A stretch of DNA of 64,000 bases from CBDHFQ01 sp965262565 (GTDB taxonomy: Bacteria > Bacteroidota > Bacteroidia > J057), in the NCBI GenBank assembly GCA_965262565.1, contig CBDHFQ010000033.1:248001-312000 (forward strand). Direction: 5' to 3'. Shown here piece by piece: positions 63,494 to 64,000 of this stretch. The position numbers were made by a program, and so were the translations under genes. The notes beneath the pieces were generated by a model, which saw only the letters and a list, made by a program, of their open reading frames with translations, made no database searches and was not told the origin of the DNA. Every line of letters starts with the position of its first letter. The stretch's first letter is position 1.

Positions 63494-64000
63494 ATGTTTA
63501 GTTGGAAAAAAAATAAGAATATCCATAGTTTTGAAACCATAGTAGCCTATCATACTAACCAACTTTCTAAAAGTGATGAAGCATTGATCGATCAGTTGAT
63601 GCGGGAAGATGATGAATTCGCTAAAGAAGTCGATAGCGTCTACCGCGAGCTACTGATTAATCCAGATTTGGAAATGGATATTAAGATCTTCAAGCACAAG
63701 TTATTTCGTTCATTAACAAATGTGAGCGAAAAAAAAACCTCCTATGTCTTTAGGTCTGAGGCATTACCTAAAGGGATAATATCTCTGCTTGAAAAACCTG
63801 GCTTAATGTATGCCACCTTTATATTGCTTTTAATTGCTTCCGTGTTCCTGGGGAGAGAAGTCTTTTTTAGTGCTCAAATGGCTGGAAGTGTACCATGTTC
63901 CATAGAAGATGTGTACTGCTGGATATCCCAACATCCTTATGATGCTCGAATAACTCAACTTCGAAGTGGACATACGTCAAAAAATCGGCAAGGAGTGGAT
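63494..64000 (+). CDS. Single-span membrane protein, possible anti-sigma factor (3' end cut off)
   Basis: The frame opens at the ATG at 63494, 5 bases after the sigma stop, and stays open for 169 codons to the window edge. The N-terminal cytoplasmic part (FETIVAYHTNQLSKSDEALIDQLMREDDEFAKEVDS) looks helical and resembles the start of anti-sigma domains in general layout, but the His-x3-Cys-x2-Cys zinc motif of ZAS anti-sigmas is absent. One membrane segment (about 106-122, MYATFILLLIASVFLG) is followed by an extracytoplasmic part with a Cys pair (VPCSIEDVYCW). The partner role is inferred from position only. Confidence 0.75.
   Translation, partial: MFSWKKNKNIHSFETIVAYHTNQLSKSDEALIDQLMREDDEFAKEVDSVYRELLINPDLEMDIKIFKHKLFRSLTNVSEKKTSYVFRSEALPKGIISLLEKPGLMYATFILLLIASVFLGREVFFSAQMAGSVPCSIEDVYCWISQHPYDARITQLRSGHTSKNRQGVD

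Noticed and set aside
1..64000. tRNA, rRNA, CRISPR array, insertion sequence or prophage
   Set aside because: No cloverleaf-like stretch, evenly spaced direct repeats with spacers, transposase, integrase or phage structural gene was seen on reading the window. A covariance-model scan could still find a small RNA that I missed.

Overview
The window is AT-rich chromosomal DNA from a member of the Bacteroidota. The evidence is type IX secretion (T9SS) C-terminal sorting domains on two exported proteins, DUF5686/carboxypeptidase-regulatory outer-membrane proteins, a LytS/LytTR pair, a stand-alone MnmD, a short Hpf, lipoproteins with acidic residues just after the lipobox Cys, and weak or absent Shine-Dalgarno sequences. 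The genus cannot be fixed from sequence alone; a Saprospiria- or Cytophagia-like marine or gliding bacterium would fit. I found no tRNA, rRNA, CRISPR array, prophage or insertion sequence.

Layout. Bases 1-9564: the 3' end of pepT, a 1603-residue multi-pass membrane protein that I cannot name, a convergent LytTR regulator/sensor kinase pair, a BamA-like barrel protein and a divergent Crp/Fnr regulator. Bases 9580-20591, all on the minus strand: mutL, an active-looking rhomboid, a rhomboid-like protein that has lost its active site, an endonuclease/exonuclease/phosphatase-fold membrane protein, a family 2 glycosyltransferase, an ECF-type sigma factor (several of these overlap), then a DUF2207-like membrane protein, a metal-site-less amidohydrolase, a VAT1-like oxidoreductase and a TonB_C/TPR protein. 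Bases 20968-36741: rnhA, a mosaic T9SS cargo protein, small secreted proteins, a DASS transporter, a stand-alone DUF7948-like domain, a nucleotidyltransferase, a sodium/solute symporter, prfB with an intact programmed +1 frameshift, mnmD, an MscS-type channel, a DEAD-box helicase and a TetR regulator. Bases 36789-47072: mostly housekeeping genes (DUF5686 protein, hpf, trhA-like, cmk, cysS, queD-like, mog, lgt, DUF192 lipoprotein, GT-C-like membrane protein).

Bases 47265-64000 are the accessory, surface-oriented end. There are three tandem paralogous lipoproteins, each with three PKD domains and a seven-blade propeller-like repeat. A Uma2-type nuclease-fold protein follows. Next come two tandem DUF4331 proteins; the second has gained a roughly 300-residue propeller-like insertion and a T9SS signal. 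Last are a secreted, membrane-anchored TPR-CHAT protein, divergent from a sigma factor, and a truncated membrane protein that could be its anti-sigma partner.

The most unusual items are the 1603-residue protein, which carries two successive Walker-A-less NTPase-like modules; the exported CHAT protein beside a sigma/anti-sigma-like pair; and the two surface-protein paralog arrays. All functional links between neighbours are inference from gene order.
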